In this document: positions 36,678-44,841 of the stretch, one piece after another
Layout of the letters: each line of letters starts with the position of its first letter
How positions within the stretch are numbered: the stretch's first letter is position 1
Source: Pseudomonadota bacterium
GTDB taxonomy: Bacteria; Desulfobacterota; Desulfobacteria; Desulfobacterales; JAHIVH01
Assembly: GCA_018816735.1 (NCBI GenBank)
Contig: JAHIVH010000129.1
Location: 64,479-128,478, forward strand
Length of the DNA stretch: 64,000 bases
Direction: 5' to 3'
Notes under the pieces: model-generated
The model's database searches: none
Seen by the model: the letters and a program-made list of their open reading frames with translations, nothing else
What the model was told of the DNA's origin: nothing
Program-made: the position numbers and the translations under genes

Positions 36678-37976
36678 CTATACTCCTATCCGTTTGGACT
36701 GCAGTGATTGAAATTTTTGATTCATGCCATAGTGCTGCCGCAGGGCTGAAAACGTATCCCACGCCGGATACCCTTTTTTAAATGTGTCCGGTGACATCCT
36801 CACATCTTTTGTCAGATAAATGCGTCCGCCGTAATCGGTTACAATGTCATCCAGATGATCGAGAAAAGCGAACAGTCTCGATTGAATTTTAAAATCAAGG
36901 GCCAGGGTATATCCTTCCATGGGGAAGGACAGATAATTGTCATTTTGAGGACCAAACAATTTCAGGACAGCCAGAAACGAGCCCATTCCTGCGGATGAAA
37001 TTTTATCAAGGATCAGATCAAGGCCTTCAAAACTCGATGCCTTGGGAAGCACCATCTGGTATTGGGTAAATCCTTTTTTCCCGTAGATCCTGTTCCAGTG
37101 GCCGATTGCATCCAGGGGATAAAAAAACGTATCCAAAGGCGTCAATCTGTTTTCCGTGTATTGGGGGCTTTTCATGTAATACAGATGATTGAAGCATTTT
37201 ACGGAAAAAGAGTTAAGACAAAATGAAGGAAGGTCAAGCGGGATGGATACTGTTCTTTTCCGAGGAAGGTCAATCGCCCCTGTTGATGCATTTTCACCGG
37301 CCATCAAAACCGATCTTCCTTTGGCCTTTCCTTTTGACAGGCAGTCAATCCAGGCTACGGAATAGGTGGCATCTTCGTGTATCTCGAATTTTTCAAATGC
37401 ATCCTTGAGGTTGTTGCATCGGACTACGGTTTCCCGGATATAGGCACTTTTTACAGGTTTCAGCTTTATCGCTGCAGTTAAAATGATACCGGTAAGTCCC
37501 ATGCCGCCTGCTGTCGCCAAAAAAAGGTCCCTGTTTTTTTCTCTGTCGCATCGCACGATCCGGCCATCCGGAAGCATCAGATCAAACCACAGGACACTGT
37601 TGCTGAAACAGCCTGCCTTGTGATGGTTTTTCCCATGGACATCGCTTGCAATGGCGCCACCGACGGTCACGAATTTTGTGCCGGGTGTGACAGACAGAAA
37701 CCAGCCTTTTTTGAGAAAAATCCGGATCAGCTCATCAAGTGTCACGCCGCTCTCACAGATAACGATCCCCTGTTCCGGGTCAAATTGAATGAGTTTGTCA
37801 TATCGGCGGGTCAGAATCACCTTCTCATTTAACGCGCTGTCACCATAGCTTCTCCCCATGCCATAAGGTATAAACATATTATTTTTTTCAAGATGTGCGG
37901 CAAGGGTTTTGACCGTTTCAAAGGAATAGCCTTCTCCCGTTGTTTTTGGATAGCGCCCCCAACTTTCAATATTCAT
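36678..37976 (-). CDS. dprE1: FAD-dependent decaprenylphosphoryl-ribose oxidase DprE1-like
   Basis: 432 aa from the ATG at 37976, which has GGAG six bases upstream; an in-frame ATG at 38021 would add 15 residues without such a site. The protein oxidises polyprenylphosphoryl-beta-D-ribose at C2' in the first epimerisation step. Signature segments: GMGRSYGDSALN, VTVGGAIASDVHGKNHH (FAD-binding part), GLTGIILTA, HWNRIYGKKGFTQYQMVLP, KLFGPQNDNYLSFP and YLTKDVRMSP with the Lys equal to the active-site lysine of the mycobacterial enzyme. Where the mycobacterial enzyme has the Cys targeted by benzothiazinones (NICVDF) this one reads TLALDF, so Ala replaces it. The gene sits between the UbiA-type gene and dprE2. 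Confidence 0.92.
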   Translation of the reverse strand: MNIESWGRYPKTTGEGYSFETVKTLAAHLEKNNMFIPYGMGRSYGDSALNEKVILTRRYDKLIQFDPEQGIVICESGVTLDELIRIFLKKGWFLSVTPGTKFVTVGGAIASDVHGKNHHKAGCFSNSVLWFDLMLPDGRIVRCDREKNRDLFLATAGGMGLTGIILTAAIKLKPVKSAYIRETVVRCNNLKDAFEKFEIHEDATYSVAWIDCLSKGKAKGRSVLMAGENASTGAIDLPRKRTVSIPLDLPSFCLNSFSVKCFNHLYYMKSPQYTENRLTPLDTFFYPLDAIGHWNRIYGKKGFTQYQMVLPKASSFEGLDLILDKISSAGMGSFLAVLKLFGPQNDNYLSFPMEGYTLALDFKIQSRLFAFLDHLDDIVTDYGGRIYLTKDVRMSPDTFKKGYPAWDTFSALRQHYGMNQKFQSLQSKRIGV

Positions 37977-38022
37977 TTTTTCTCCGTCCGCCAGAATATT
38001 CACTGCACGTGCGTGATCCATG

Positions 38023-38904
38023 TCAGAACTGCAGGTAGATGATCAGGTAAAAATTCACAAACCATAACACAATAATCGCCTGAAGAAAAACATCCTTCAT
38101 GAGGATCAATGTGGGTGACCCGCTTTTTTGTTCCACAAAGGTGATCTGAAGATATCTCAGGATTCCGGCGAGTACCCAGAAGGCTGTTGTATAAAGTGAA
38201 TGGGTATCATATTTGATCTGTATTTCTGTCGAGACCGTGTAAAGAATGTAGGATACGATAATGACCGATGCCATGATCCCCATTGAGAGAGAAATAAATT
38301 CATGATTGTATCCGTCAATATTTTTCCGGGTATTCAGGCCGGTTTCAGAAAGAATCAGATCATCCCTTCGTTTCGCTAATGCCAGAAACAGGGCAATCAG
38401 GAATGTCATGATAATGATCCAGTGACTGATGGCCACATTGGCGGCAATGCCGCCGCCGATGACCCGTATGACGAAACCTGTGGCGATGAGAATGATGTCT
38501 ACAATGGCCACATGTTTCAGAAAAAGAGAATAAAGCACATTCAATCCCAGGTACGCCAAAAGGATCATTACAAATGTTCCGGGAAGGAGTAATATGGAAA
38601 AAATGAGCGTGGCGCCGGTTAAAAGAATCATGAATGCCCATGCGGCTTTTAAAGTTAGCTTTCCGCTTGCGATAGGGCGGTTTTTCTTTTCAGGATGATT
38701 CCGGTCGGCTTCCACGTCTTTTAAGTCATTTAATGTGTAAATACTGCTTGCTCCCAGGCAGAAGGCAAGGAATGCATATCCGGTCATCAGGGCGGCAGAG
38801 GGATCGTGCAACTTGTGACCAAAGAAAAGTGGCAGCCAGACAAAACCGTTTTTCAAATATTGATGGGGTCGGGCGGTTTTTATGAAATCGACAAGGCCAG
38901 GCAT
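38023..38904 (-). CDS. UbiA-family polyprenyl-phosphate phosphoribosyltransferase
   Basis: 293 aa integral membrane protein with about nine hydrophobic segments. The first Asp-rich motif reads NDLKDVEADRNHPEKKNRPI with the following ASGKL, nearly the form in mycobacterial decaprenyl-phosphate phosphoribose synthase (Rv3806c); the second is LAKRRDDL. The enzyme joins phosphoribosyl pyrophosphate to polyprenyl phosphate, the entry step to polyprenyl-phosphoryl-D-arabinose. It begins the run UbiA, dprE1, dprE2, rhomboid on the minus strand, with GGGAG before its ATG. The dprE1 neighbour makes the phosphoribosyltransferase call much more likely than a quinone prenyltransferase. Confidence 0.88.
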   Translation of the reverse strand: MPGLVDFIKTARPHQYLKNGFVWLPLFFGHKLHDPSAALMTGYAFLAFCLGASSIYTLNDLKDVEADRNHPEKKNRPIASGKLTLKAAWAFMILLTGATLIFSILLLPGTFVMILLAYLGLNVLYSLFLKHVAIVDIILIATGFVIRVIGGGIAANVAISHWIIIMTFLIALFLALAKRRDDLILSETGLNTRKNIDGYNHEFISLSMGIMASVIIVSYILYTVSTEIQIKYDTHSLYTTAFWVLAGILRYLQITFVEQKSGSPTLILMKDVFLQAIIVLWFVNFYLIIYLQF

Positions 38905-38936
38905 CGGCTCCCTTTTCTTTTTTTTAACAGGGGGTA

Positions 38937-39479
38937 TCAGGTTTTCAGGGTTTTCAGGGCAGAAAACCGGATGTCACCCTTATCCTGATCGCACGCACAC
39001 GCCTGTTCGTTCAGGTTTTTGCCACAATTGAAGCATAGTCCCTTGCAGGTTTCACTGCAAAGGGCTTTAAAAGGAATGGAGAGGATGACCTGTTCCTGAA
39101 CAGCATCCTGAATATTAATCTTTTCTCCTTTAAAGAAGATCAATCCCATTTCTTCAGCAGTAAGCTCTTTTCCTTCTTTACCATATGTGTCCGCATATTC
39201 AGGCAGGTTTTTCGTAAAAGTAAATGCGAAATCTGTTTTCACAGGAAAGTCAAAGTCTGTCAAACATCTGCTGCAGGAAAGACCTATTACTGTTTCAATG
39301 GTGCCTTCCATTTCGACCAGATCTTTAATGCGGATGGCTTTGAGACTTGTTTTTACCGGGCTGATGGAATTTAACTCGCCGTTTTCCTTCATTTCCACTA
39401 AAAGAGGAAACGTTTTCGGGTTTTCCGCCACAGTCAGAAATAGTCCGTTTTCCAGAATCTCTTCCAGATTGATAATCAC
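38937..39479 (-). CDS. DUF177 (YceD) family protein
   Basis: 180 aa with a GTG start behind AGGAG. DUF177/YceD proteins are linked to 23S rRNA metabolism and are normally followed by rpmF (ribosomal protein L32). Family marks: SCSRCLTDFDFPV, the acidic middle (EEMGLIFFKGEKINIQDAV), EQVILSIPFKALCSETCKGL and CFNCGKNLN. The cysteines CSRC, CSETC and CFNC form a probable zinc site. Here only 32 bp separate it from the UbiA gene, so rpmF is not next to it. Confidence 0.88.
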   Translation of the reverse strand: MIINLEEILENGLFLTVAENPKTFPLLVEMKENGELNSISPVKTSLKAIRIKDLVEMEGTIETVIGLSCSRCLTDFDFPVKTDFAFTFTKNLPEYADTYGKEGKELTAEEMGLIFFKGEKINIQDAVQEQVILSIPFKALCSETCKGLCFNCGKNLNEQACACDQDKGDIRFSALKTLKT

Positions 39480-39580
39480 CGCCAGCTCCTGTTCATATAT
39501 TCAAGAAAAATTAAGTATTACATTCATTTCAACCTGTCAAGGAATTCACATTGACCCCTGATCAGGTGGATTGCCCGCCA

Positions 39581-40507
39581 TCATGCCTGGTATTCATGGG
39601 ATGGGGTGTCGTTTGCCATTAATTCCTTGGAAACCAGGTTGACAAGCCCCCAGATCGCATCTGCCGAAAAATAGTTTTCAATGGAATGATCAAAAAGGAT
39701 CGACAGCCTCGACGGGTATTCATCGTCGGCCTTCCACAGGAGATAGTAAACCGGTACTTTCGGAAGCGGGAAAAACATAAAAGCCATGTCTGCCATATTC
39801 ATGGGTTTGCCGTCAATCCGTTTACCGGCGTTCATAAATCCCTTCAGGTTATTTCCAAAACGGTCAATAACATGATCTTTTCTGATAGCATGAGGGCCCT
39901 GAAAGAAATGGGCATCTTTCAGTTGATTAATGCTGACCATTTTTGTGGAAAAAGGCACGGAAGACGCATTGATGAGGTATATCAGTATCAGAAGTTCTTT
40001 CATCGGGGCATCCATTTTAATCAGCCTTTCGGGTGTGATTCGAAAAAGTGTATTTTCTTCTGTGTCAACGAGTATATCCTCATGCAAAAATCTTATCTGA
40101 ATGCCACGCCCTTTGAAAGGAAGAACAAGGGCGTGCTCACAGAGTTTTTTCAGGTCTTTTTCCCTGACTTTTCCCCAGTATTCAACAGGCACAATAAATT
40201 TTTCCGTATTCTGCGGAGGGTCTAAGTCTTTACGCCGTCGTTCCTGCATGGCCAGAAATCCGTTTCCATAAGGATAGGGGCCATTTTTGAAATTTTCACA
40301 GGGAAATGCCTCACAGTCACTCATGCAGTACTTAATATGGTTCAGCCGTGCACATTCGAGGATCGGGCAGGCACGACCGAAAAGCTTTATCTGAATGTCC
40401 GCTTTTTCCTTGCCTTCCTTGCTCAAGCCATGTCCGCAGGTGGTGCAGACATTTGAATGGTTTAATTTGCATACGTCACAATTGATACCGCAGGCGCCTG
40501 TTGCCAT
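39581..40507 (-). CDS. DUF3795/DUF3786 cysteine-rich protein
   Basis: 308 aa from the MATGACG start (40507), with AAAGGA upstream; the open frame to 40585 lacks that support. The N-terminal ~90 residues carry many cysteines (CGINCDVCKL, CTTCGHG, CPILECARLNHIKYC, CEAFPCENF), the pattern of DUF3795-like metal-binding modules. The rest matches DUF3786 (DMAFMFFPLPKVPVYYLLWK, RLSILFDHSIENYFSADAIW). Such proteins are common in anaerobes with corrinoid or Wood-Ljungdahl metabolism, but no function is established. It is a single gene with a 101-bp gap to DUF177. Confidence 0.8.
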   Translation of the reverse strand: MATGACGINCDVCKLNHSNVCTTCGHGLSKEGKEKADIQIKLFGRACPILECARLNHIKYCMSDCEAFPCENFKNGPYPYGNGFLAMQERRRKDLDPPQNTEKFIVPVEYWGKVREKDLKKLCEHALVLPFKGRGIQIRFLHEDILVDTEENTLFRITPERLIKMDAPMKELLILIYLINASSVPFSTKMVSINQLKDAHFFQGPHAIRKDHVIDRFGNNLKGFMNAGKRIDGKPMNMADMAFMFFPLPKVPVYYLLWKADDEYPSRLSILFDHSIENYFSADAIWGLVNLVSKELMANDTPSHEYQA

Positions 40508-40834
40508 ATCTGTCCTTTCTTGCAATTCAAAAATCCTGTTTGATGTGTCCTCGTGACTATCAAAAACGGTTTTTTTCCGGCACAAGGAATGATACCTTAA
40601 TCCATATCATATATAAACAGGCCCGATCAATAGGGATCATTGGCAGGGAATGCGGATATTTTATTTAAATGTTGACTATTTATTATTAATGATTACTATT
40701 AAATACGATATTATGCTTTTTGATAAACCCATTATCGCCACGCTGGTTTTTACCTGTATGCTGTCTTGTTCTTTCTCATGTTCTCTCCGTGGATAATAAA
40801 TGACTGATCGTGGCGAAAACAAAAGGAGGGGGCT
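40508..40834. promoter_or_regulatory. Intergenic region with a candidate promoter for the 40835 gene
   Basis: 327 bp without a gene. TTGACT at 40672-40677 and TACTAT at 40694-40699 are 16 bp apart and could form a sigma-70 promoter for the plus-strand gene. TCGCCACG (40735-40742) and CGTGGCGA (40809-40816) are inverted repeats 66 nt apart in the presumed leader, so a long stem could form before the Shine-Dalgarno. No known riboswitch was recognised. Confidence 0.4.
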
Positions 40835-41122
40835 ATGGATATTAATCAAATAAATACTTCAAATTCAAGTGGTTTGGGTGCATATAGGACTGCCCAGACC
40901 GGAAACACCGAAAATACCCGGCAGCAGCCGGCAGCGGGAAATCAACCCGCAGAGACCGCGCCGCCTGCAGACAGTGTCAATATATCTGCAGCCGCAAGGG
41001 CCAGGCTGGCAGAAACCCCGGCGCCTGTTGAATCCACCACTTCACAATCACCACCACCTGAACCGGCACCTCAACCTCAGGATATCATGACCTATAATGC
41101 GGCAGGTACGATTGCAGGTTGA
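40835..41122 (+). CDS. Small Pro/Ala-rich hypothetical protein
   Basis: 95 aa with an excellent ribosome-binding site (AAAAGGAGGGGG). The N-terminus MDINQINTSNSSGLGAYRTA is polar, the middle is rich in Ala, Pro and Gln, and a DSVNISAAARARLAE segment stands out. That D-x-V-x-I-S-x-x-A pattern is seen near the N-terminus of many flagella-associated and FlgM-like small proteins, but no flagellar gene is close, so I do not assign it. No signal peptide or membrane segment. The following gene also has a V-x-I-S-x-E-G motif, so the two may be related. Confidence 0.65.
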   Translation: MDINQINTSNSSGLGAYRTAQTGNTENTRQQPAAGNQPAETAPPADSVNISAAARARLAETPAPVESTTSQSPPPEPAPQPQDIMTYNAAGTIAG

Positions 41123-41263
41123 TAATACAAAATGGGTATGGTTTTTTTGAAGAAAATGGCTTATTATTACCTGAAAATATAGAGGAATTTTTTTCGAAAA
41201 GGCGGACAGTGTCGAATTTTTTTTCGAAACCGTTTGATATCAATAAGTTAAGCGGAGGTACCC

Positions 41264-41641
41264 ATGAGAATAGATGCGTATTTAAAAGCCATGGGGACAC
41301 CAGATATCAGCAATAATATTGCCCGTTCCATGAAGGTCGCATCCCAAATACTGAAAAATACGGATACAACATCAGCAAGTGCGTCGGGGGAAAAAAGCGA
41401 TACTTCCGGCAATGCATTCAATGTCTCCATATCAGAAGAAGGTCGCCGTCTGTCTGAGAGCGAATTCCGTCAGGGCCAGCAGAACGAGGAAGCCCGTTTC
41501 TCCAGAGATCAGGAACTGGATGAGGCCAATTTTAAACAGCAACAGGTCCGGGAAGAGACAACATTCAGAAGAGAACAACAGCAAAAATTTGCTGAATTTA
41601 AAAGAAGAAATGCCTTAAAAGAAAATTATCAGGTTGCCTGA
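41264..41641 (+). CDS. Hypothetical protein with five 11-residue repeats
   Basis: 125 aa with AGCGGAGG before the ATG. The first half is polar and contains FNVSISEEGRRLSESE. The second half is a row of 11-residue repeats, each opening with Phe: FRQGQQNEEAR, FSRDQELDEAN, FKQQQVREETT, FRREQQQKFAE, FKRRNALKEN. The consensus is F-(R/K/S)-x-x-Q-x-x-x-E-x-x, a hendecad pattern that favours a long charged amphipathic helix or coiled coil. No signal peptide. It follows the 95-aa gene by 141 bp. Function unknown. Confidence 0.65.
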   Translation: MRIDAYLKAMGTPDISNNIARSMKVASQILKNTDTTSASASGEKSDTSGNAFNVSISEEGRRLSESEFRQGQQNEEARFSRDQELDEANFKQQQVREETTFRREQQQKFAEFKRRNALKENYQVA

Positions 41642-41825
41642 TATATCGCATTGGATTATGCAATGATCCTTTCCGCATTATCAATTCTCACGGCTGTTTT
41701 TTAAACAATAGGCCCACTTTTACCCAGAGATATAATAGCAGTTTTCAAATCGGCTTCAGTATGGTAACGACATACCGGTGTATGATGATTTGAAATGATA
41801 AAGTTCATGAAAGGGGTAAAAGGAA

Positions 41826-42182
41826 ATGGCCAAACGAATTGGGATTATTTATTGCAAAAAAATTCAGGATTCAAGCTGTGTGGGGTGCGCCAAATGTTAC
41901 AAGGCCGTGAATGACAAAACATTTGCCTTTGAAGGCGAAGATGATGTGGATGTTGTATTCAAGACGGGTTGCGGTGATTGTCCGGGCCTGGTTTTGCCGA
42001 GACTTCAATTGCAGTATCAGGTAATTGGCGAACTTGAGACTGGCGTGGATGAAATTTATTTCGGCACCTGTGTCAAAAAGGCCCATATGCTGATGAACTG
42101 TCCGATGAATCTGGAGGGCATCAAAGCAAAGATAGAGGAAGTTTACAGAATTCCGGTTAAAGTCGGCACCCATGAGTATTGA
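41826..42182 (+). CDS. CGGC domain-containing protein
   Basis: 118 aa. The CGGC family has conserved cysteines and is proposed to bind metal. Visible here: IGIIYCKKIQD, SCVGCAKCYKAV, TGCGDCPGLVLPRL and CVKKAHMLMNCPMNLEG near the C-terminus. The fold is unassigned to a reaction. AAAAGG upstream supports the start. It converges with the ABC exporter gene, whose stop is 9 bp away. Confidence 0.85.
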   Translation: MAKRIGIIYCKKIQDSSCVGCAKCYKAVNDKTFAFEGEDDVDVVFKTGCGDCPGLVLPRLQLQYQVIGELETGVDEIYFGTCVKKAHMLMNCPMNLEGIKAKIEEVYRIPVKVGTHEY

Positions 42183-42191
42183 TTGAATCAT

Positions 42192-44183
42192 TTATGTGCT
42201 GTCTGTCCATGACGTCATCTGGCTTAATTTGTAGTAAAATCCTTTTTTTCTCATCAGATCATCATGGGGTCCGGATTCGATGAACCGGCCATCCTTCAGC
42301 ACATAAATTTTATCCGCTTTTTTGGCGGTGGCCAGTCTGTGGGCGATGATGATGGCCGTTCTGTCTTTCATAAGACGGGATATGGCGTTCTGGACCAGTT
42401 CTTCAGATCCTGAATCAATATAGGATGTGGCTTCATCGAAAATTATCAGATCCGGGTTTCTGGAAATGGCTCTGGCAATTGAAATGAGCTGTCTTTCCCC
42501 GCTTGATATGGATGTGCCACCCTCTGAAAGGGGCGTGTCCAGTCCTTTTGGCAGTTTTTGGACAAGTGATGCACAATTGGATACTTCAAGAATTTTGTCA
42601 TATTCTTCCGAAGAAAGCGTCTGATCGCTTGCAATATTTTCCCGTAAGGATCCGGAAAACAGAAACGGATCCTGAGAGACCAGCGATATTTTTTTTCTCA
42701 AATCCTTTACCGGAAACGATTGGATGTCCAGGTCATTGATCAGAATGGCACCCTTTTGCGGATCGTAAAGCCGGATGACAAGATTAATGAGGCTGGTTTT
42801 CCCTGTTCCCGTTGGCCCCACAATGGCAATGGTCTCTCCTTTTTTGACCTTGAAAGAGATATGTTTTAAAACCGGTTCTCCGGGGAAATAGGAAAAAGAA
42901 ACATCATTAAACGACAGTTCCTTTATAACCTCTGGCATGGGGTGACGCTCGTCCGGGATCGGTTCGGGGATATGGTTTTTATTGTCAAATATCTGAAAAA
43001 TTCTTTCTGCCGAAGCCAGGGCGTTTTGAAGAATATTGAATTTTTCAGCAATATCCCGAATGGGCCTGAAAAACAATTTCATATACGAGATAAATGCCAC
43101 CAGCGCCCCGAGCGTAATGGCTTTTGACACGACATGTCCGCCGCCATAAAAAATGACCAGGGCAATAGTGACAGAGCCCATCAGCTCTATAATAGGCATA
43201 AAAATGGCAAACAGGCGGACCTGCTGCATACCTGCCAGATAATTGTCCCGGTTGAGTTGTTTAAATCGCATGTAATTGTCTTTTTCTTTTAAAAAGAGCT
43301 GGAGGACCTGCATCCCATGAATGGTTTCTGAAAAACGGGTATTGATTTCAGCGAGCTTGATCCGTAACACCCTGAAAATATCTCTGGCTATATCTGCAAA
43401 TTTATATGCGGTGAAAAGGACGACAGGAAGTGCCAAAAAAGAGATAACGGCAAGCTCTGCATTTATTGAAAAAAGGACGGTTGTAATACCGATCAGGAGA
43501 AACAGATCCTTGAATACAAATGTAATGATGGAAGTAAACATTTCATGAAGGTTCTGAATGTCGTTGGTTGTTCGGGTAACGAGTCTTCCCACAGGATTTT
43601 TAGTATAATAGGACATGGACAGATGCTGCATATGCTGGTAGAGGCTCATCCTCAGATCATGCATGATCATCTGGCCGGTGTATTCCATCAGGACTGTCTG
43701 GATAAAATTTAGAAAAAAATTCAGAATGACGATACCCAGAAGAATACCTGCCATGATCGTCATGCCGTCTATATCTTTTTTCCTGAGAATGGCGAGGTCA
43801 TCCCCAGAAAGCATGCCAAGTTTTCGAAAGGGGATGTTTACAGATTCATCATCAACCATGAAGAGATCCGGGTATTTTTCTGCAATCCGCATGACCCCAT
43901 CCTGATCGGAACGACCATGGAAAATACGTTCTGTCTCATCTTTGTTTTTTTGATTATTTTTAAAAATGAAAGACGTTTTTCCAGGGACGATGTATCTGTC
44001 GATGGCTATTTTTGTAATATAGGGCAACGACAGTTCAAGAATGGTAATCATGGTGATCATCAGGATCGCCGTGAAAAAGAAAAACCGGTATTTGCCGATA
44101 AAGGGGAGAATGCGCTTCAGCAGTTTCAGGTCATATTTTTTTGCAAGTGCATCTTCGCTGTAATGGTCTGCCATCTGGTTCAT
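42192..44183 (-). CDS. ABC exporter, fused permease-ATPase half transporter
   Basis: 663 aa from the ATG at 44183 (the frame extends four codons to a TTG). Type IV exporter: six transmembrane helices, then an ATPase with Walker A GPTGTGKT, signature SEGGTSISSGERQ in place of LSGGQ, Walker B LIIFDEATS and the H-loop IIAHRLA. A ~75-residue insertion between TM1 and TM2 (residues ~70-145, TSFIFKNNQKNKDETERIF onward) is larger than in MsbA. It works as a dimer; a single half-transporter gene implies a homodimer. Substrate, likely lipid or drug, cannot be told. Confidence 0.9.
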   Translation of the reverse strand: MNQMADHYSEDALAKKYDLKLLKRILPFIGKYRFFFFTAILMITMITILELSLPYITKIAIDRYIVPGKTSFIFKNNQKNKDETERIFHGRSDQDGVMRIAEKYPDLFMVDDESVNIPFRKLGMLSGDDLAILRKKDIDGMTIMAGILLGIVILNFFLNFIQTVLMEYTGQMIMHDLRMSLYQHMQHLSMSYYTKNPVGRLVTRTTNDIQNLHEMFTSIITFVFKDLFLLIGITTVLFSINAELAVISFLALPVVLFTAYKFADIARDIFRVLRIKLAEINTRFSETIHGMQVLQLFLKEKDNYMRFKQLNRDNYLAGMQQVRLFAIFMPIIELMGSVTIALVIFYGGGHVVSKAITLGALVAFISYMKLFFRPIRDIAEKFNILQNALASAERIFQIFDNKNHIPEPIPDERHPMPEVIKELSFNDVSFSYFPGEPVLKHISFKVKKGETIAIVGPTGTGKTSLINLVIRLYDPQKGAILINDLDIQSFPVKDLRKKISLVSQDPFLFSGSLRENIASDQTLSSEEYDKILEVSNCASLVQKLPKGLDTPLSEGGTSISSGERQLISIARAISRNPDLIIFDEATSYIDSGSEELVQNAISRLMKDRTAIIIAHRLATAKKADKIYVLKDGRFIESGPHDDLMRKKGFYYKLSQMTSWTDST

Positions 44184-44210
44184 GTCAACTAACAAACCCG
44201 ATATACCAAA

Positions 44211-44248
44211 AGAACAGGGGCTTTCCGAAAATCAAAAGCCTCTGCTCT
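44211..44248 (-). terminator. Terminator of the RRM gene
   Basis: On the minus strand AGAGCAGAGGCTTTT pairs imperfectly with AAAGCCCCTGTTCT across a 9-nt loop, followed by TTTTGG. It lies ~45 bp after the RRM stop and before the exporter gene. Confidence 0.5.
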
Positions 44249-44293
44249 GGTATAATTAATGATTGTATGTTTCAGGGGATTCTGGCTGGATAA

Positions 44294-44710
44294 TCATCTG
44301 TCTCTGTTAAAAGAGCCTCTTCCAGGTTTTTTCCCGCCGCCGCCACCGCCGCCGTATCCGCCGCCACCACCGCCGCCGTATCCGCCACCTCTGCTACCGC
44401 CGCCGCCACCACCACTTCTCCTCTGATTACTTCTACCGCCGCCGCCGCCACTTCCTCCGCGACTGTCAGTCTTGGGACGAGCTTCATTTACGGTAATTGT
44501 TTTACCCCCAAGTTCTTTGCCATTTAGGCTATCGATAGCAGCCTGGCCCTCAGACCGTGTTGAAAATTCGACAAAACCAAATCCTTTTGACCGGCCACTC
44601 ATTCTATCTTTGATAATAACAATGGATTCTATCTGACCGTATTCTTCAAAAGCTGCTTTTAATTCTTCTTCTGTTGTTTCATAGGATAAATTCCCTGCAT
44701 AAATCTTCAT
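44294..44710 (-). CDS. RRM RNA-binding protein with Gly/Arg-rich tail
   Basis: 138 aa. One RNA recognition motif: RNP2 is IYAGNL (residues 3-8) and RNP1 is KGFGFVEF (~42-49), with the MSGRSKG and ITVNEARPK segments typical of bacterial glycine-rich RNA-binding proteins. From ~83 on the tail is RGG/GGGG repeats, encoded by a highly biased CCG-rich stretch at about 44330-44460. Such proteins act as RNA chaperones in cold or stress. AAGGAGACTCGA precedes the ATG, and a TATAAT-like -10 lies just upstream (44728-44733, minus strand), giving a very short leader. Confidence 0.93.
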   Translation of the reverse strand: MKIYAGNLSYETTEEELKAAFEEYGQIESIVIIKDRMSGRSKGFGFVEFSTRSEGQAAIDSLNGKELGGKTITVNEARPKTDSRGGSGGGGGRSNQRRSGGGGGGSRGGGYGGGGGGGYGGGGGGGKKPGRGSFNRDR

Positions 44711-44727
44711 TCGAGTCTCCTTTTTTA

Positions 44728-44733
44728 ATTATA
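44728..44733 (-). promoter_or_regulatory. Candidate -10 box of the RRM gene
   Basis: The minus strand reads TATAAT here, 18 bp before the start codon and just upstream of GGAG. No good -35 is found 17 bp further up, so the promoter is tentative. Confidence 0.3.
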
Positions 44734-44841
44734 GCCTATTTGATTTAAAAACTTTTACTGCCTACTCATTCCTAATTGTGATATATCAACCGCCGTTTTT
44801 CTTTTCATGATTTCTGCCGGATAAAATGAATGGGGCTATCA

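Noticed and set aside
40835-41122. FlgM-like anti-sigma factor assignment
   Set aside because: Only the D-x-V-x-I-S motif is shared; length, helices and genomic context do not support FlgM.
44330-44460. CCG-rich simple repeat as a non-coding repeat or CRISPR
   Set aside because: It encodes the Gly-rich tail of the RRM protein in frame and has no spacers.
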